Of a stretch of DNA of 64,000 nucleotides, positions 54,614 through 63,640 are shown one piece after another. The stretch is taken from positions 600,660-664,659 of the forward strand of contig NZ_KZ826481.1 of NCBI RefSeq assembly GCF_003205515.1. The letters are read 5' to 3'. Position numbers and translations under genes: made by a program. Positions within the stretch are counted from its first letter, which is position 1, and each line of letters opens with the position of its first letter. Origin of the DNA: Litorivita pollutaquae (GTDB lineage: Bacteria > Pseudomonadota > Alphaproteobacteria > Rhodobacterales > Rhodobacteraceae). Below the pieces are notes generated by a model. That model was given only the letters and a program-made list of their open reading frames with translations, did no database searches and was not told the DNA's origin.

Positions 54614-55474
54614 TCAGAGCGCCGTTTTCAAGCTCTCTTCAATGTAAATTTCGCGCAGGCGGCTGGCGACAGACCCGACCTCGCCAGATCCGATCGCCTT
54701 GCCGTCAATCTCCACCACCGGAAACACAAAGGTCGTGGCCGAAGTGACAAACGCCTCATCCGCCTCTTGCGCCTCTTCGATGCTGAAACTGCGTTCCTCG
54801 ACAACCATCTGTGCTTCCTTGGCAAGGCGCAGAACAGCCGCACGGGTGATGCCCGCAAGGATATCATTGCTCAGTTTGCGCGTGATAATCTTGCCGCCCT
54901 TGACGATATAGGCGTTGTTCGAGGTGCCTTCGGTGACCTTACCATCCTCAACCATCCACGCATCATCGGCGCCTGCTTTGGCCGCCATCATCTTGCCCAT
55001 CGACGGGTAGAGAAGCTGCACGGTTTTGATGTCGCGGCGGGTCCAACGCAGGTCATCGATCGAAATCACCTTGATGCCTTTTTGTGCCGCAAGCGCATTC
55101 ACGAGGTTCTTCACCTGTGTGAACAACACCAAGCTCGACGGGGTTTCATCGGGATCGGGAAAGGCGAAATCGCGGTCTGCGGGGGCGCCGCGCGTGATTT
55201 GCAAATAGATGCCCCCCTCATCCAATTGGTTTTTCTCGATCAACGCGCGGTGGATCGCCAAGAGTTCGTCCATCGTCACCGGATTGGCCATATCCAATTC
55301 ATTGAGCGAACGTTGCAGGCGCGCCGAATGGCCTTCGAAATCCACCAATTTACCGCCGATCACCGACGTGACCTCATAAACCCCATCCGCCATCAAAAAT
55401 CCGCGATCAAAAATCGAGATCTTGGCCTCTGTTTCGGGCAAATACTCTCCGTTGACATAAACGGTACGGGTCAT
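54614..55474 (-). CDS. dat: D-amino-acid transaminase
   Basis: 286 aa from ATG 55474 (GAGGAG). Fold-type IV PLP enzyme: GFLMADGVYEVTSVIGG, GIYLQITRGA, WTRRDIKTVQLL with the PLP Lys, EGTSNNAYIV and AGITRAAVL. These fit D-Ala/D-Glu transaminase better than IlvE. Third gene of the D-amino-acid operon, 22 nt after dgcA. Confidence 0.9.
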   Translation of the reverse strand: MTRTVYVNGEYLPETEAKISIFDRGFLMADGVYEVTSVIGGKLVDFEGHSARLQRSLNELDMANPVTMDELLAIHRALIEKNQLDEGGIYLQITRGAPADRDFAFPDPDETPSSLVLFTQVKNLVNALAAQKGIKVISIDDLRWTRRDIKTVQLLYPSMGKMMAAKAGADDAWMVEDGKVTEGTSNNAYIVKGGKIITRKLSNDILAGITRAAVLRLAKEAQMVVEERSFSIEEAQEADEAFVTSATTFVFPVVEIDGKAIGSGEVGSVASRLREIYIEESLKTAL

Positions 55475-55496
55475 GGTCTTCTCCTCAAAATCCGCG

Positions 55497-56462
55497 TCAC
55501 CCCCAAAGGCCACGCTTGGGCGGGTGCACTCCGGAAACGTCATATTGCAATGCTTCGGGTCGGTCTTCGGCCAATAACAGCGGCCCGTCAAGGTCCGTCA
55601 CCAGCGCGCCTTGGGCCAAAAGTGTTGCGGGCGCCATGGCCAAGGACGATCCAACCATACATCCCACCATGATTTTGTATCCTGCGGCGACCGCCGCTTC
55701 GCGCAAGGCCAAGCCTTCGGTCAAACCGCCGGTTTTATCCAGCTTGATGTTCACCACATCATATTTTCCGGTCAACCCGGCGAGGCTGGCACGATCATGA
55801 CAACTTTCATCCGCACACACAGGCACCGGTCGCGCCATGCCCAACAAGGCGTCATCCTCCCCTGCGGGCAGGGGCTGCTCGACCAATGTCACGCCCAAGC
55901 GCAGCAAATGCGGCGCAAGATCAGCATAGACCTCGGCGCTCCACCCTTCATTGGCATCGACGATAATATCCGATTTCGGCGCGCCCGCCCGCACCGCCTC
56001 CAAGCGCGGCATATCATCGGGCGTGCCGAGCTTGATTTTCAAAAGCGGGCGAAACGCATGTTTATGTGCCTGCGCGCGCATCGCCTCCGGCGCGGCCAAG
56101 GACAAAGTAAATGCGGTGATCTCCGGTTTCGGTCTGGGCAATCCCGCCAATTCCCACACCCGCTTTCCGGCGTGCTTGGCCTCCAGATCCCACAAGGCGC
56201 AATCCACCGCATTGCGCGCCGCCCCTGCCGGCAAAAGCCCCTGCAATGCGGCACGATCGAAAACTGAAGGCAGCGCCGCAATCTCTGCCTCGACGCCTTC
56301 AAGCGTCTCGCCGTAGCGCGCATAGGGCACGCATTCGCCGCGCCCGGCATGGCCGCCATCAGTCACCGTTACGGTCAAAACCTGCGCTTCTGTCCGGCTG
56401 CCACGGCTGATGGTAAACACCTCGGCCAATTGAAACACATCACGCGTCACGCTCACATCCAT
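55497..56462 (-). CDS. dgcA: enolase-superfamily racemase, DgcA/dipeptide epimerase type
   Basis: 321 aa from ATG 56462. Enolase-superfamily residues are all present: LLKIKLG (KxK), IIVDANEGW (Asp), VEQPLPAG (Glu), CADESCHD (Asp) and VNIKLDKTGG (Lys). It matches L-Ala-D/L-Glu epimerases and, next to dgcN, the N-acetyl-D-Glu racemase DgcA described for marine bacteria. Which reaction dominates is not decided by sequence. Confidence 0.85.
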   Translation of the reverse strand: MDVSVTRDVFQLAEVFTISRGSRTEAQVLTVTVTDGGHAGRGECVPYARYGETLEGVEAEIAALPSVFDRAALQGLLPAGAARNAVDCALWDLEAKHAGKRVWELAGLPRPKPEITAFTLSLAAPEAMRAQAHKHAFRPLLKIKLGTPDDMPRLEAVRAGAPKSDIIVDANEGWSAEVYADLAPHLLRLGVTLVEQPLPAGEDDALLGMARPVPVCADESCHDRASLAGLTGKYDVVNIKLDKTGGLTEGLALREAAVAAGYKIMVGCMVGSSLAMAPATLLAQGALVTDLDGPLLLAEDRPEALQYDVSGVHPPKRGLWG

Positions 56463-56492
56463 CGCTACACCTGCCGCACGTTCCGCGCCGCC

Positions 56493-56526
56493 CTTTCTGC
56501 TTTCTTTAAATATCCCCGCCGGAGGC
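56493..56526 (-). repeat. dispersed 34-bp intergenic repeat, copy 5
   Basis: CTTTCTGCTTTC, three bases, AAATATCCCCGCCGGAGGC. Between dgcN and dgcA in one operon, like copies 1 and 2. Confidence 0.85.
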
Positions 56527-56584
56527 TCCCCCATGCACGGCCCAAGCGCAAGACCCGTTCCGGCGTGGCCGGTCGGCCGGTTGC

Positions 56585-57580
56585 TTAATCCAGCGCATCC
56601 ACCAATCGCGTCGCCCCATGGCGGAACGGATCTACCGCAGGCAATCCCATCTGGTGCTCGACCCGCGCCAGATAGGCCTCCGCCTCGGCATCGCTCATAT
56701 GCTGGGTATTGACCGAAATTCCGACAGCTTTGCAATCAGGGTTTCCAACCTGCGCCAAAGGCAGCGCCACATCGCGCAGCCGCTCCAACGTCGGCACATC
56801 ATAGCTGGGCAAGCCGCGCATATGCGTGCGCGTCGGCTCATGGCACAAGATCAAAGCATCGGGTTGTCCGCCATGTATTAGGGCCAAAGTCACACCGGAA
56901 TAGGACACGTGAAACAGGCTGCCCTGCCCCTCGATCAAATCCCAATGATCCTCGTCATTGTCCGGCGTCAGCCATTCGATGGATCCGGCCATGAAATCCG
57001 CAACCACCGCATCCACGGGCACGCCGCCGCCGGTGATCAAAATCCCCGTCTGCCCCGTGGCGCGAAAATCGCAATTCATCCCGCGTTTGCGCATCTCGGC
57101 ATCCATCGCAAGGCACGTATACATCTTGCCAACAGAGCAATCGGTCCCGACAGCCAAAAGGCGCTTACCGCTGCGCTTCACACCATTGGCAATCGGATAG
57201 GCCACGGACGGCACCCGAACGTCATGCAACAGGCGCCCCAAACCGCCCGCCGTTTGGGCCAATTCAGGGTCATCGCGCAATAGATTGTGCAAGCCAGAGG
57301 CCAAATCGAACCCGACCTCCAGCGCCGCGCGCAGCACCGCGCGCCAGCTTTCGGAGATATATCCGCCGCGGTTCGCCACCCCGATCACCAAAGTCCGCGC
57401 GCCGGCATCATAGGCCTCTTGCAACCCCATATCGGGCAAGCCCATATCGGCCTTGCACCCCTCCAGCCGGAACTGCCCCAGCGCAAATTCGGGGCGCCAG
57501 TCGCGAATACCCTGTGCCACTTTGGCAGCCAACGGATCGACGGCATCACCGAGGAACAAAAGATAAGGGGTCTGGATCAT
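56585..57580 (-). CDS. dgcN: DUF1611 P-loop protein, D-glutamate N-acetyltransferase DgcN type
   Basis: 331 aa, CGGAG site. A P-loop-like VGTDCSVGKMYTCLAM, then DFRATGQTGILITGGGVPVDAVVADF and ICHEPTRTHMRGL. DUF1611 members next to a dgcA gene act as N-acetyltransferase on D-Glu. First gene of the operon; repeat and dgcA follow. Confidence 0.85.
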   Translation of the reverse strand: MIQTPYLLFLGDAVDPLAAKVAQGIRDWRPEFALGQFRLEGCKADMGLPDMGLQEAYDAGARTLVIGVANRGGYISESWRAVLRAALEVGFDLASGLHNLLRDDPELAQTAGGLGRLLHDVRVPSVAYPIANGVKRSGKRLLAVGTDCSVGKMYTCLAMDAEMRKRGMNCDFRATGQTGILITGGGVPVDAVVADFMAGSIEWLTPDNDEDHWDLIEGQGSLFHVSYSGVTLALIHGGQPDALILCHEPTRTHMRGLPSYDVPTLERLRDVALPLAQVGNPDCKAVGISVNTQHMSDAEAEAYLARVEHQMGLPAVDPFRHGATRLVDALD

Positions 57581-57866
57581 GGCAGGGCTCCGGTCTATTT
57601 CGCGCCACAGCGCGGTACATCACATTGCGCTCAGTTTCATCCGGCAAGCGGGGTATTTCCTCCGAAATTCAGCGCAAGATTGATGATTTTGAGCAAGATT
57701 CGTTCAAATATTTGATCCAAATCGGGAGAATTCACCTCCACAGGCGCCGCCCCCGCCGCAGTGCAGCACCCATGCCGCAAGCGCAGAATCGTCTTGCGCG
57801 GCAGCGCGCAATTTAATAACCCATGATGCGACATATGCGAAACTTCCTTACTCGAAAGGCCTGCCC

Positions 57867-58829
57867 ATGAGCTTCCGTCTTCAGCCCACCGCCCCTGCCC
57901 GTCCGAACCGCTGCCAGCTGTTTGGCCCGGGATCGAACACCAAGCTTTTTGCCAAAATGGCGGCCTCTGCGGCAGATGTGATCAACCTCGATCTTGAGGA
58001 TTCCGTCTCCCCTTCGGACAAAGACAGCGCCCGCGCCAACGTCATCGCCGCGATCAGCGACTATGATTGGGGCAACAAGACGCTTTCGGTCCGTATCAAC
58101 GGTCTCGACACGCCCTATTGGTATCGTGATGTGGTGGATTTGATGGAACAGGCAGGCGAGCGCCTTGACCAGATCATGATCCCGAAAGTCGGCTGCGCCG
58201 CCGATATCTATGCCGTGGATGCTTTGGTCACCGCGATTGAAACCGCCAAAGGCCGCAGCAAAAAAATCAATTTCGAAGTCATCATCGAGAGCGCCGCAGG
58301 CATCGCACATGTCGAAGAAATTGCCGCTTCTTCGCCGCGCCTTGTCGCAATGAGCCTCGGCGCCGCAGATTTCGCCGCCTCAATGGGCATGCAAACCACC
58401 GGCATCGGCGGAACGCAGGAAAACTATTACATGCTGCGCGAAGGCGCAAAATACTGGTCCGATCCATGGCATTGGGCACAGACCGCGATTGTTGCGGCCT
58501 GCCGCACCCATGGCGTTTTGCCGGTCGATGGCCCGTTTGGCGATTTCTCCGATGATGAGGGCTTCCGTGCACAGGCTTTGCGTTCTGCCACGCTTGGCAT
58601 GGTCGGCAAATGGGCAATCCACCCCAAGCAAATCGCATTGGCCAACGAGGTTTTCACCCCCTCCGAGGACGCTGTTGCCGAGGCGCGCGAAATTCTCGCC
58701 GCGATGGAAACCGCCAAAGCCAACGGCGAAGGCGCAACCGTCTACAAAGGCCGCCTCGTGGATATTGCCTCGATCAAACAGGCCGAAGTCATCGTGCGCC
58801 AATCCGAGATGATCGCCGCCAGCGCCTAA
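57867..58829 (+). CDS. mcl1: L-malyl-CoA / beta-methylmalyl-CoA lyase
   Basis: 320 aa. RCQLFGPGSNTKLFAKMAASAADVINLDLEDSVSPSDK and FEVIIESAAGIAHVEEIAASSPRLVAMSLGAADF are Mcl1 markers with the Asp/Glu Mg site. Splits methylmalyl-CoA to glyoxylate and propionyl-CoA in the ethylmalonyl-CoA pathway. Ccr and other genes are elsewhere. GAAAGG site; terminator follows. Confidence 0.93.
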   Translation: MSFRLQPTAPARPNRCQLFGPGSNTKLFAKMAASAADVINLDLEDSVSPSDKDSARANVIAAISDYDWGNKTLSVRINGLDTPYWYRDVVDLMEQAGERLDQIMIPKVGCAADIYAVDALVTAIETAKGRSKKINFEVIIESAAGIAHVEEIAASSPRLVAMSLGAADFAASMGMQTTGIGGTQENYYMLREGAKYWSDPWHWAQTAIVAACRTHGVLPVDGPFGDFSDDEGFRAQALRSATLGMVGKWAIHPKQIALANEVFTPSEDAVAEAREILAAMETAKANGEGATVYKGRLVDIASIKQAEVIVRQSEMIAASA

Positions 58830-58853
58830 ACCACGCGGTCCCAACACACCATC

Positions 58854-58886
58854 AAAGCCCGTGCGCCACAGCGTGCGGGCTTTTTC
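58854..58886 (+). terminator. Rho-independent terminator after mcl1
   Basis: AAAGCCCGTGCG, CCACAG-type loop, CGTGCGGGCTTTTT. Stem with T-run. Confidence 0.88.
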
Positions 58887-58901
58887 AATGTTTGATGCCC
58901 C

Positions 58902-59387
58902 CTATCGAAGCCCGGTTTCCTCAAGCATGCCGCGCCGCTTGGCCTCGTAATAATACCCTTGCGAATACCACTTCACCGCCGTGTCATAACTGCCGTCCGA
59001 CAAAAGCCACGCCCCGCGCAGGTATTTCACCGCGTAGGTCAGGTTGGTTTCAGCGTCGAGCAATCCCTCGGCGCTGCCCTCATATCCCATGCCCCGCGCG
59101 GTGGCGGGCAGGATTTGCATCAACCCGTAATATGGCCCGTTGCGTGCCCAAGGGCGGTGCGTGCTTTCGCGCACGATCACCCGTTGCACCAAACCCACCG
59201 GAACGTCATATCGCGCGGCGGCCGCTTTGATTTGCTTGCGCAACTCGGGCGTTTCGTTGGGGTAGAGCGGCACCTCTTTGGCCGCACGGGATGCGGCCCG
59301 CGCGTCCGGCGCCTTGCCGCAACCGGCCATTGGTGCCATCGCGGCCATAAGGATCACCGCGCAAAACGACCGGGAAATCAGGGACAA
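58902..59387 (-). CDS. lipoprotein lytic transglycosylase (SLT domain)
   Basis: 161 aa from TTG 59387, chosen since GGAG sits eight bases before and a signal ending in MAPMAGC (lipobox) follows at once; the longer frame from 59537 has no export look. VQRVIVRESTHRPWARNGPYYGLMQILPATARGMGY has the catalytic Glu. An outer-membrane-anchored murein hydrolase. Confidence 0.85.
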   Translation of the reverse strand: MSLISRSFCAVILMAAMAPMAGCGKAPDARAASRAAKEVPLYPNETPELRKQIKAAAARYDVPVGLVQRVIVRESTHRPWARNGPYYGLMQILPATARGMGYEGSAEGLLDAETNLTYAVKYLRGAWLLSDGSYDTAVKWYSQGYYYEAKRRGMLEETGLR

Positions 59388-59543
59388 ATCAAAGGCTCCA
59401 TCTATGATACAGCCCCTTGCTACCCGCGCGGCGCGGCCCATGACCAGCCGCAATCGGGCATATGCACCTGCCATGCGCGACCTCTTGCCGATTTTCAGGC
59501 CGATCTTTGGGGCGATCTTTGGATCGGTAGGGCGCAACTTTGC

Positions 59544-59996
59544 CTAGGCGCGCTCGTCTTTCGGCGACCCCATGACCACATAGGAGGTGATTGATTGCAC
59601 CTGTGGCAGGGTGCCCAAAACATCGGTGTGAAACCGTTTATAGGCCGCCAAATCCGCCGCCTCGATGCGCAGCAGATATTCCCATGCGCCCGTGATATTG
59701 TGACATTCGCGCACCTCGACCGCGCGCGCGACCCCCTGCTCAAACGCCAATTGCGAGGCTTTGGTATGCGCGTTCAGCCCCACCGTGACATAGGCCGTGA
59801 ACCCCACCCCCATCGCCTTAGGGGCCAGCACCGCGCGGTAGCCTTTGATCACGCCGATGCGTTCCAATTCCTGCACCCGGCGCAGACAGGCCGAGGGCGA
59901 CAAACCCACCCGCTCGGCCAGCTCCAGATTGCTGATCCGGCCTTCACCGCCAAGCGTGCGCAATATATTTCGGTCAATTTGGTCTATTTTGCTCAT
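59544..59996 (-). CDS. Lrp/AsnC-family transcriptional regulator
   Basis: 150 aa. IDRNILRTLGGEGRISNLELAERVGLSPSACLRRVQELERIGVIKGY is the HTH. The RAM domain (GFTAYVTVGLNAHTKA) follows. ATG 59996 or TTG 60005 start; no ribosome site in either, so it may be leaderless. Divergent from the LysE gene and likely its regulator. A near-palindrome ATATTGCAAATAT covers the start. Confidence 0.9.
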   Translation of the reverse strand: MSKIDQIDRNILRTLGGEGRISNLELAERVGLSPSACLRRVQELERIGVIKGYRAVLAPKAMGVGFTAYVTVGLNAHTKASQLAFEQGVARAVEVRECHNITGAWEYLLRIEAADLAAYKRFHTDVLGTLPQVQSITSYVVMGSPKDERA

Positions 59997-60068
59997 ATAT
60001 TGCAAATATACCCATGAATACGGTTACATCACAATCAAATTGCGTCGATCCTTGGATAAGGTTGCGCA

Positions 60069-60671
60069 ATGACATTTCAAGTTCTCTATGCCCTCGCGGG
60101 CTTTGCCTTTGTTTCCTCGATCACACCGGGGCCGAATAACTTGATGCTTATGGCATCGGGGGCGAATTTTGGTTTCACCCGCAGCCTGCGGCATATGTTC
60201 GGCATCAGCATCGGCTTCACGGTGATGGTGGCTTTGGTCGGCATCGGGTTGATGCAAGCCTTTGATCTTTGGCCGGCAAGCTATCAGATATTGAAAGTGT
60301 TTTCCGTGGGGTATCTGGTTTGGCTGGCGACGAAGATCTCCCGCGCCGCTGCGCCGGACACCGCCAGCCAAAGCGGCAAACCCTTCGGGTTTTTCCAAGC
60401 CGCAGCATTTCAATGGGTCAATCCCAAAGCATGGTCGATGGCGCTTTCGGCGATCACGCTTTATGCGCCGGAGCGCGATATATGGACGATTTTGATGGTG
60501 GCCGTGATCTTTGGCCTCGTCAATCTGCCCTCGGTCAGCGTCTGGACCATGATGGGCTTGCAGGTGCGGCGATTGCTCCAAAATCCGGCGCGGCTGCGCG
60601 CGTTCAATTACACGATGGCGATCCTGCTGCTGGCCACATTATACCCCGTGCTTTATCCGGCGACAGGATGA
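60069..60671 (+). CDS. LysE-family amino-acid exporter
   Basis: 200 aa with an AAGG site. SSITPGPNNLMLMASGANFG is the LysE/RhtB motif; NPKAWSMALSAIT lies near helix 4. Six helices. Exports amino acids; paired with the Lrp regulator across a 72-bp region. Confidence 0.9.
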   Translation: MTFQVLYALAGFAFVSSITPGPNNLMLMASGANFGFTRSLRHMFGISIGFTVMVALVGIGLMQAFDLWPASYQILKVFSVGYLVWLATKISRAAAPDTASQSGKPFGFFQAAAFQWVNPKAWSMALSAITLYAPERDIWTILMVAVIFGLVNLPSVSVWTMMGLQVRRLLQNPARLRAFNYTMAILLLATLYPVLYPATG

Positions 60672-60750
60672 GACGCAGCCACTCCCGCCAAACCCGTGGT
60701 GCGGCGACATTGCCCTGCGCCGCCGCCCACATGTCACCCGCGCCGCGCCA

Positions 60751-61581
60751 TCAGCCCAAGGGCAAATAGATATCTGTCGACAGATCATCCGGTGCCGTAT
60801 CCGCCGGCGAATTGTGATAAACCTCGAAACACGGCTCCTCGCGTAGGGTCGCGCCAATTGCCTCAAGCCATGCTCCGAAGAGATAATCATAGGCCGCCTG
60901 AAGGCCCACATAGGGGCCTTTGAAGTGCAGCACGGCATATGCGCCGCCCGCCAGCTCCATCGGCTCCAGCGGCGCGGTGATGGCGAACCCCTCGGGCACC
61001 TCGGCTCCGGCAAAGCTGCGCAAGTCCTCGACCGGCGTGTTGCGGGTGTCATGTAGAAAAATCCCCACCATTGCCGCAGTCGGCGCGCCGCGCGCCGCCA
61101 TGGTCATAGCCATGGTTTCAAACGCAGCAGAGATTTTCATATAGTCGCCTTTATGGGGCACCACGGCCAAATGGCGCGGGGCGGCGTGTTCTGTGGTCAC
61201 ATCATACATTTTGTTCGATCCTGTTTTCCCGATCACATAGGGAGTTAAGGCGCGCCCTGCTTGGCGGTAGGCGGCGGGCGTGCTGCCCGTGACCGCTTTG
61301 AACGCGCGCGAAAAGCTGGCCTTGCTGGGATAGCCATGCAAGGCGGCGATCTCCTCAAGGCTGGCGGGGCTTTGCACCAAAGCAATCGACGCACGGTAAA
61401 TCCGGATACGCCGCACAGTTTGCGCAAGGGATTCGCCCGTGACCGCCGTATAAACGCGGTGCCAATGAAACCGGCTCATCGCCGCAACATCCGCCAACCG
61501 GTCCAAGGATAAATCCCCATCCAGATGATCATGAATATAGGCGATCACCCGCAGGACACGTTTCTCATAGGACTGGCGCAT
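60751..61581 (-). CDS. AraC-type regulator with GyrI-like ligand domain
   Basis: 276 aa. N-terminal double HTH: LADVAAMSRFHWHRVYTAVTGESLAQTVRRIRI and GYPSKASFSRAFKAVTGSTPAAYR. A GyrI-like domain (about 125-275) ends DLSTDIYLPL. Likely responds to small hydrophobic compounds. GAGG site close to the ATG. Confidence 0.9.
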   Translation of the reverse strand: MRQSYEKRVLRVIAYIHDHLDGDLSLDRLADVAAMSRFHWHRVYTAVTGESLAQTVRRIRIYRASIALVQSPASLEEIAALHGYPSKASFSRAFKAVTGSTPAAYRQAGRALTPYVIGKTGSNKMYDVTTEHAAPRHLAVVPHKGDYMKISAAFETMAMTMAARGAPTAAMVGIFLHDTRNTPVEDLRSFAGAEVPEGFAITAPLEPMELAGGAYAVLHFKGPYVGLQAAYDYLFGAWLEAIGATLREEPCFEVYHNSPADTAPDDLSTDIYLPLG

Positions 61582-61803
61582 GATGCCTCACTTGCTGCTT
61601 GATACAAAACCTAGATGTCACAAGAGGGGATCGCAAATCTTGCTGACCTGCATGAATCGACCGGCCCGACGATCGGCCCCGACAAACGCAATGCAATCGG
61701 GCCATCTGCCTGCGCGGCCGGCTTGCGCATCCCTGCGCCTTTGGAGAGTTGCAAATCCCCCCTGCAAGCACCTATATCAGAGGAAACAGGCGGAGCGCGT
61801 GAC

Positions 61804-62766
61804 ATGACCAATTATCTCGATTTCGAAAAACCATTGGCCGAAATTGAAGGCAAAGCCGAAGAATTGCGTGCTTTGGCCCGTGCCAATGATGAGATGGACA
61901 TCGAGGCCGAGGCCGCCGCGCTGGACAAAAAAGCCGCCGATATGTTGGTCGATCTTTATAAATCCCTGACCCCGTGGCGCAAATGCCAAGTGGCGCGCCA
62001 CCCTGCTCGCCCCCATTGCAAGGATTACATCGAAGCCCTTTTCACCGAATACACGCCCTTGGCGGGCGACCGGAATTTTGCCGATGATCATGCGGTGATG
62101 GGCGGATTGGCGCGGCTGGGCGACCGGCCGGTGATGGTGATCGGCCATGAAAAAGGCCATGATACCAAATCGCGGATCGAGCGTAATTTCGGCATGGCCC
62201 GCCCCGAGGGATACCGCAAGGCCGTGCGCTTGATGGAACTGGCGCATAAATTCGGCCTGCCGGTGGTGACCTTGGTCGACACGGCCGGCGCCTATCCGGG
62301 CAAAGGTGCCGAAGAACGCGGGCAATCCGAAGCCATCGCGCGCGCCACGGAAAAATGTCTGCAGATCGGTGTGCCGCTGGTGTCAGTGATCATTGGCGAA
62401 GGCGGTTCCGGCGGAGCCGTGGCCTTTGCCACCGCCAACCGCGTGGCGATGCTGGAACACTCGATTTATTCTGTGATCTCGCCGGAAGGCTGTGCTTCGA
62501 TCCTGTGGAAAGATGGTGGCAAAATGCGCGAAGCTGCCGAGGCGCTACGCCTGACCGCGCAAGACCTGCAAAAACTCGGCGTCGCAGACCGTGTCATCAC
62601 CGAACCCTTGGGCGGCGCACATCGCGACCGCGAGGCCGCAATGGCTTCTGTCGCAACAACCATCGAATCCCTCTTGTCCGAACTGGACGGCAAATCGCCG
62701 CAAAAGCTGATCGAAGACCGCCGCCGCAAATTCCTCGACATCGGTGCCAAAGGCCTCGCCGCCTAA
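61804..62766 (+). CDS. accA: acetyl-CoA carboxylase carboxyltransferase, alpha subunit
   Basis: 320 aa from ATG 61804 (GGAG). [19 protein letters not shown] opens; [50 protein letters not shown] and [15 protein letters not shown] are characteristic. Makes malonyl-CoA with AccD. Two dispersed repeats follow. Confidence 0.97.
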   Translation: MTNYLDFEKPLAEIEGKAEELRALARANDEMDIEAEAAALDKKAADMLVDLYKSLTPWRKCQVARHPARPHCKDYIEALFTEYTPLAGDRNFADDHAVMGGLARLGDRPVMVIGHEKGHDTKSRIERNFGMARPEGYRKAVRLMELAHKFGLPVVTLVDTAGAYPGKGAEERGQSEAIARATEKCLQIGVPLVSVIIGEGGSGGAVAFATANRVAMLEHSIYSVISPEGCASILWKDGGKMREAAEALRLTAQDLQKLGVADRVITEPLGGAHRDREAAMASVATTIESLLSELDGKSPQKLIEDRRRKFLDIGAKGLAA

Positions 62767-62778
62767 AAACCGCCGCCG

Positions 62779-62812
62779 CTTTCTGCTTTCTCTAAATATC
62801 CCCGCCGGAGGC
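62779..62812 (-). repeat. dispersed 34-bp repeat, copy 6 (left arm of an inverted pair)
   Basis: CTTTCTGCTTTC, three bases, AAATATCCCCGCCGGAGGC. Thirteen bases after accA. Forms an inverted pair with copy 7. Confidence 0.9.
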
Positions 62813-62847
62813 CTGAACCCCTCTGGCACTACGCTGGGGCCATAGAT

Positions 62848-62886
62848 GCCTCCGGCGGGGATATTTGCAGGAAAATAGAAAGCAGC
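62848..62886 (+). repeat. dispersed 34-bp repeat, copy 7 (right arm of an inverted pair)
   Basis: GCCTCCGGCGGGGATATTT, then a slightly longer spacer and AGAAAGCAG. Ends three bases before the GntR gene's stop. With copy 6 it can fold into a long hairpin with a 35-nt loop. Confidence 0.88.
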
Positions 62887-62889
62887 GCT

Positions 62890-63543
62890 TCAAGCCACCA
62901 GCATTTTCAACCCCTGGGTCACGTCTGAGCGCACAGCAAGGCGCAATCCTGGCTCATCGCCGGCTTTGAGCGCAGCAAGGATGAGGCGGTGGAAATGCGG
63001 AGGCTCTTTGCGTTGCAGCCGCCCGTAAAGCGCCCGCATCGTCGGGCCGAGTTGCAGCCAGACCGTTTCAGCCATGGCCAGCATAGCTGGCGCTTGGGCG
63101 CGCAAATATAGCGTACGGTGAAAGTCGAGGTTGCTGCGGATATATCCGACAGCGTCCTGACGATCGATGGCTTCAGGAATACCGGCATTGATCGCCTGTA
63201 GCCGCTCGATCAAGGCCATATGCGCCCGCGGCATGGCCCGCGAAGCCAGTTCAACCTCGATCAAAGAGCGCAGGGCCGACAGCTCTTCAATACGGTCATT
63301 GCTGAGTTCCGGCGTGGCGACGCGGCCCGACGACGATAATGACAGCGCACCCTCGGCCACCAGCCGCCGGATGGCTTCGCGGGCGGGGGTCATCGAGACG
63401 CCAAAATCCGCGCCGATGCCGCGCAATGTCATGGCTTGGCCCGGAGCAATTTCTCCGTGCATGATGCGGGTGCGCAACCCGCGATACACACGGTCATGGG
63501 CAGAAGGGGACGGATCGGGCCGCGAATGAATAAGCATGAGCAT
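62890..63543 (-). CDS. GntR-type regulator with FCD domain
   Basis: 217 aa if it starts at ATG 63543; ATG 63537 and TTG 63588 are alternatives. MTLRGIGADFGVSMTPAREAIRRLVAEGALSLSSSGRVATPEL is the winged HTH. The FCD domain follows (DFHRTLYLRAQAP). No ribosome site is clear, and a palindrome abuts the start, so the start is uncertain. Confidence 0.87.
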   Translation of the reverse strand: MLMLIHSRPDPSPSAHDRVYRGLRTRIMHGEIAPGQAMTLRGIGADFGVSMTPAREAIRRLVAEGALSLSSSGRVATPELSNDRIEELSALRSLIEVELASRAMPRAHMALIERLQAINAGIPEAIDRQDAVGYIRSNLDFHRTLYLRAQAPAMLAMAETVWLQLGPTMRALYGRLQRKEPPHFHRLILAALKAGDEPGLRLAVRSDVTQGLKMLVA

Positions 63544-63544
63544 G

Positions 63545-63556
63545 TTGTGATCACAA
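63545..63556. promoter_or_regulatory. perfect palindrome at the GntR gene start, possible operator
   Basis: TTGTGATCACAA, fully symmetric. GntR/FCD proteins bind short palindromes of this kind, so self-control is likely. It leaves no room for a usual ribosome site before 63543. Confidence 0.55.
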
Positions 63557-63640
63557 AGTGCCGCGCCGTCAAGTTGCACAACCAACAAAGCGTGCCTGCG
63601 CTGCGAATTTCACATCACGGCCGGGGTCCGGGCGGCATAT

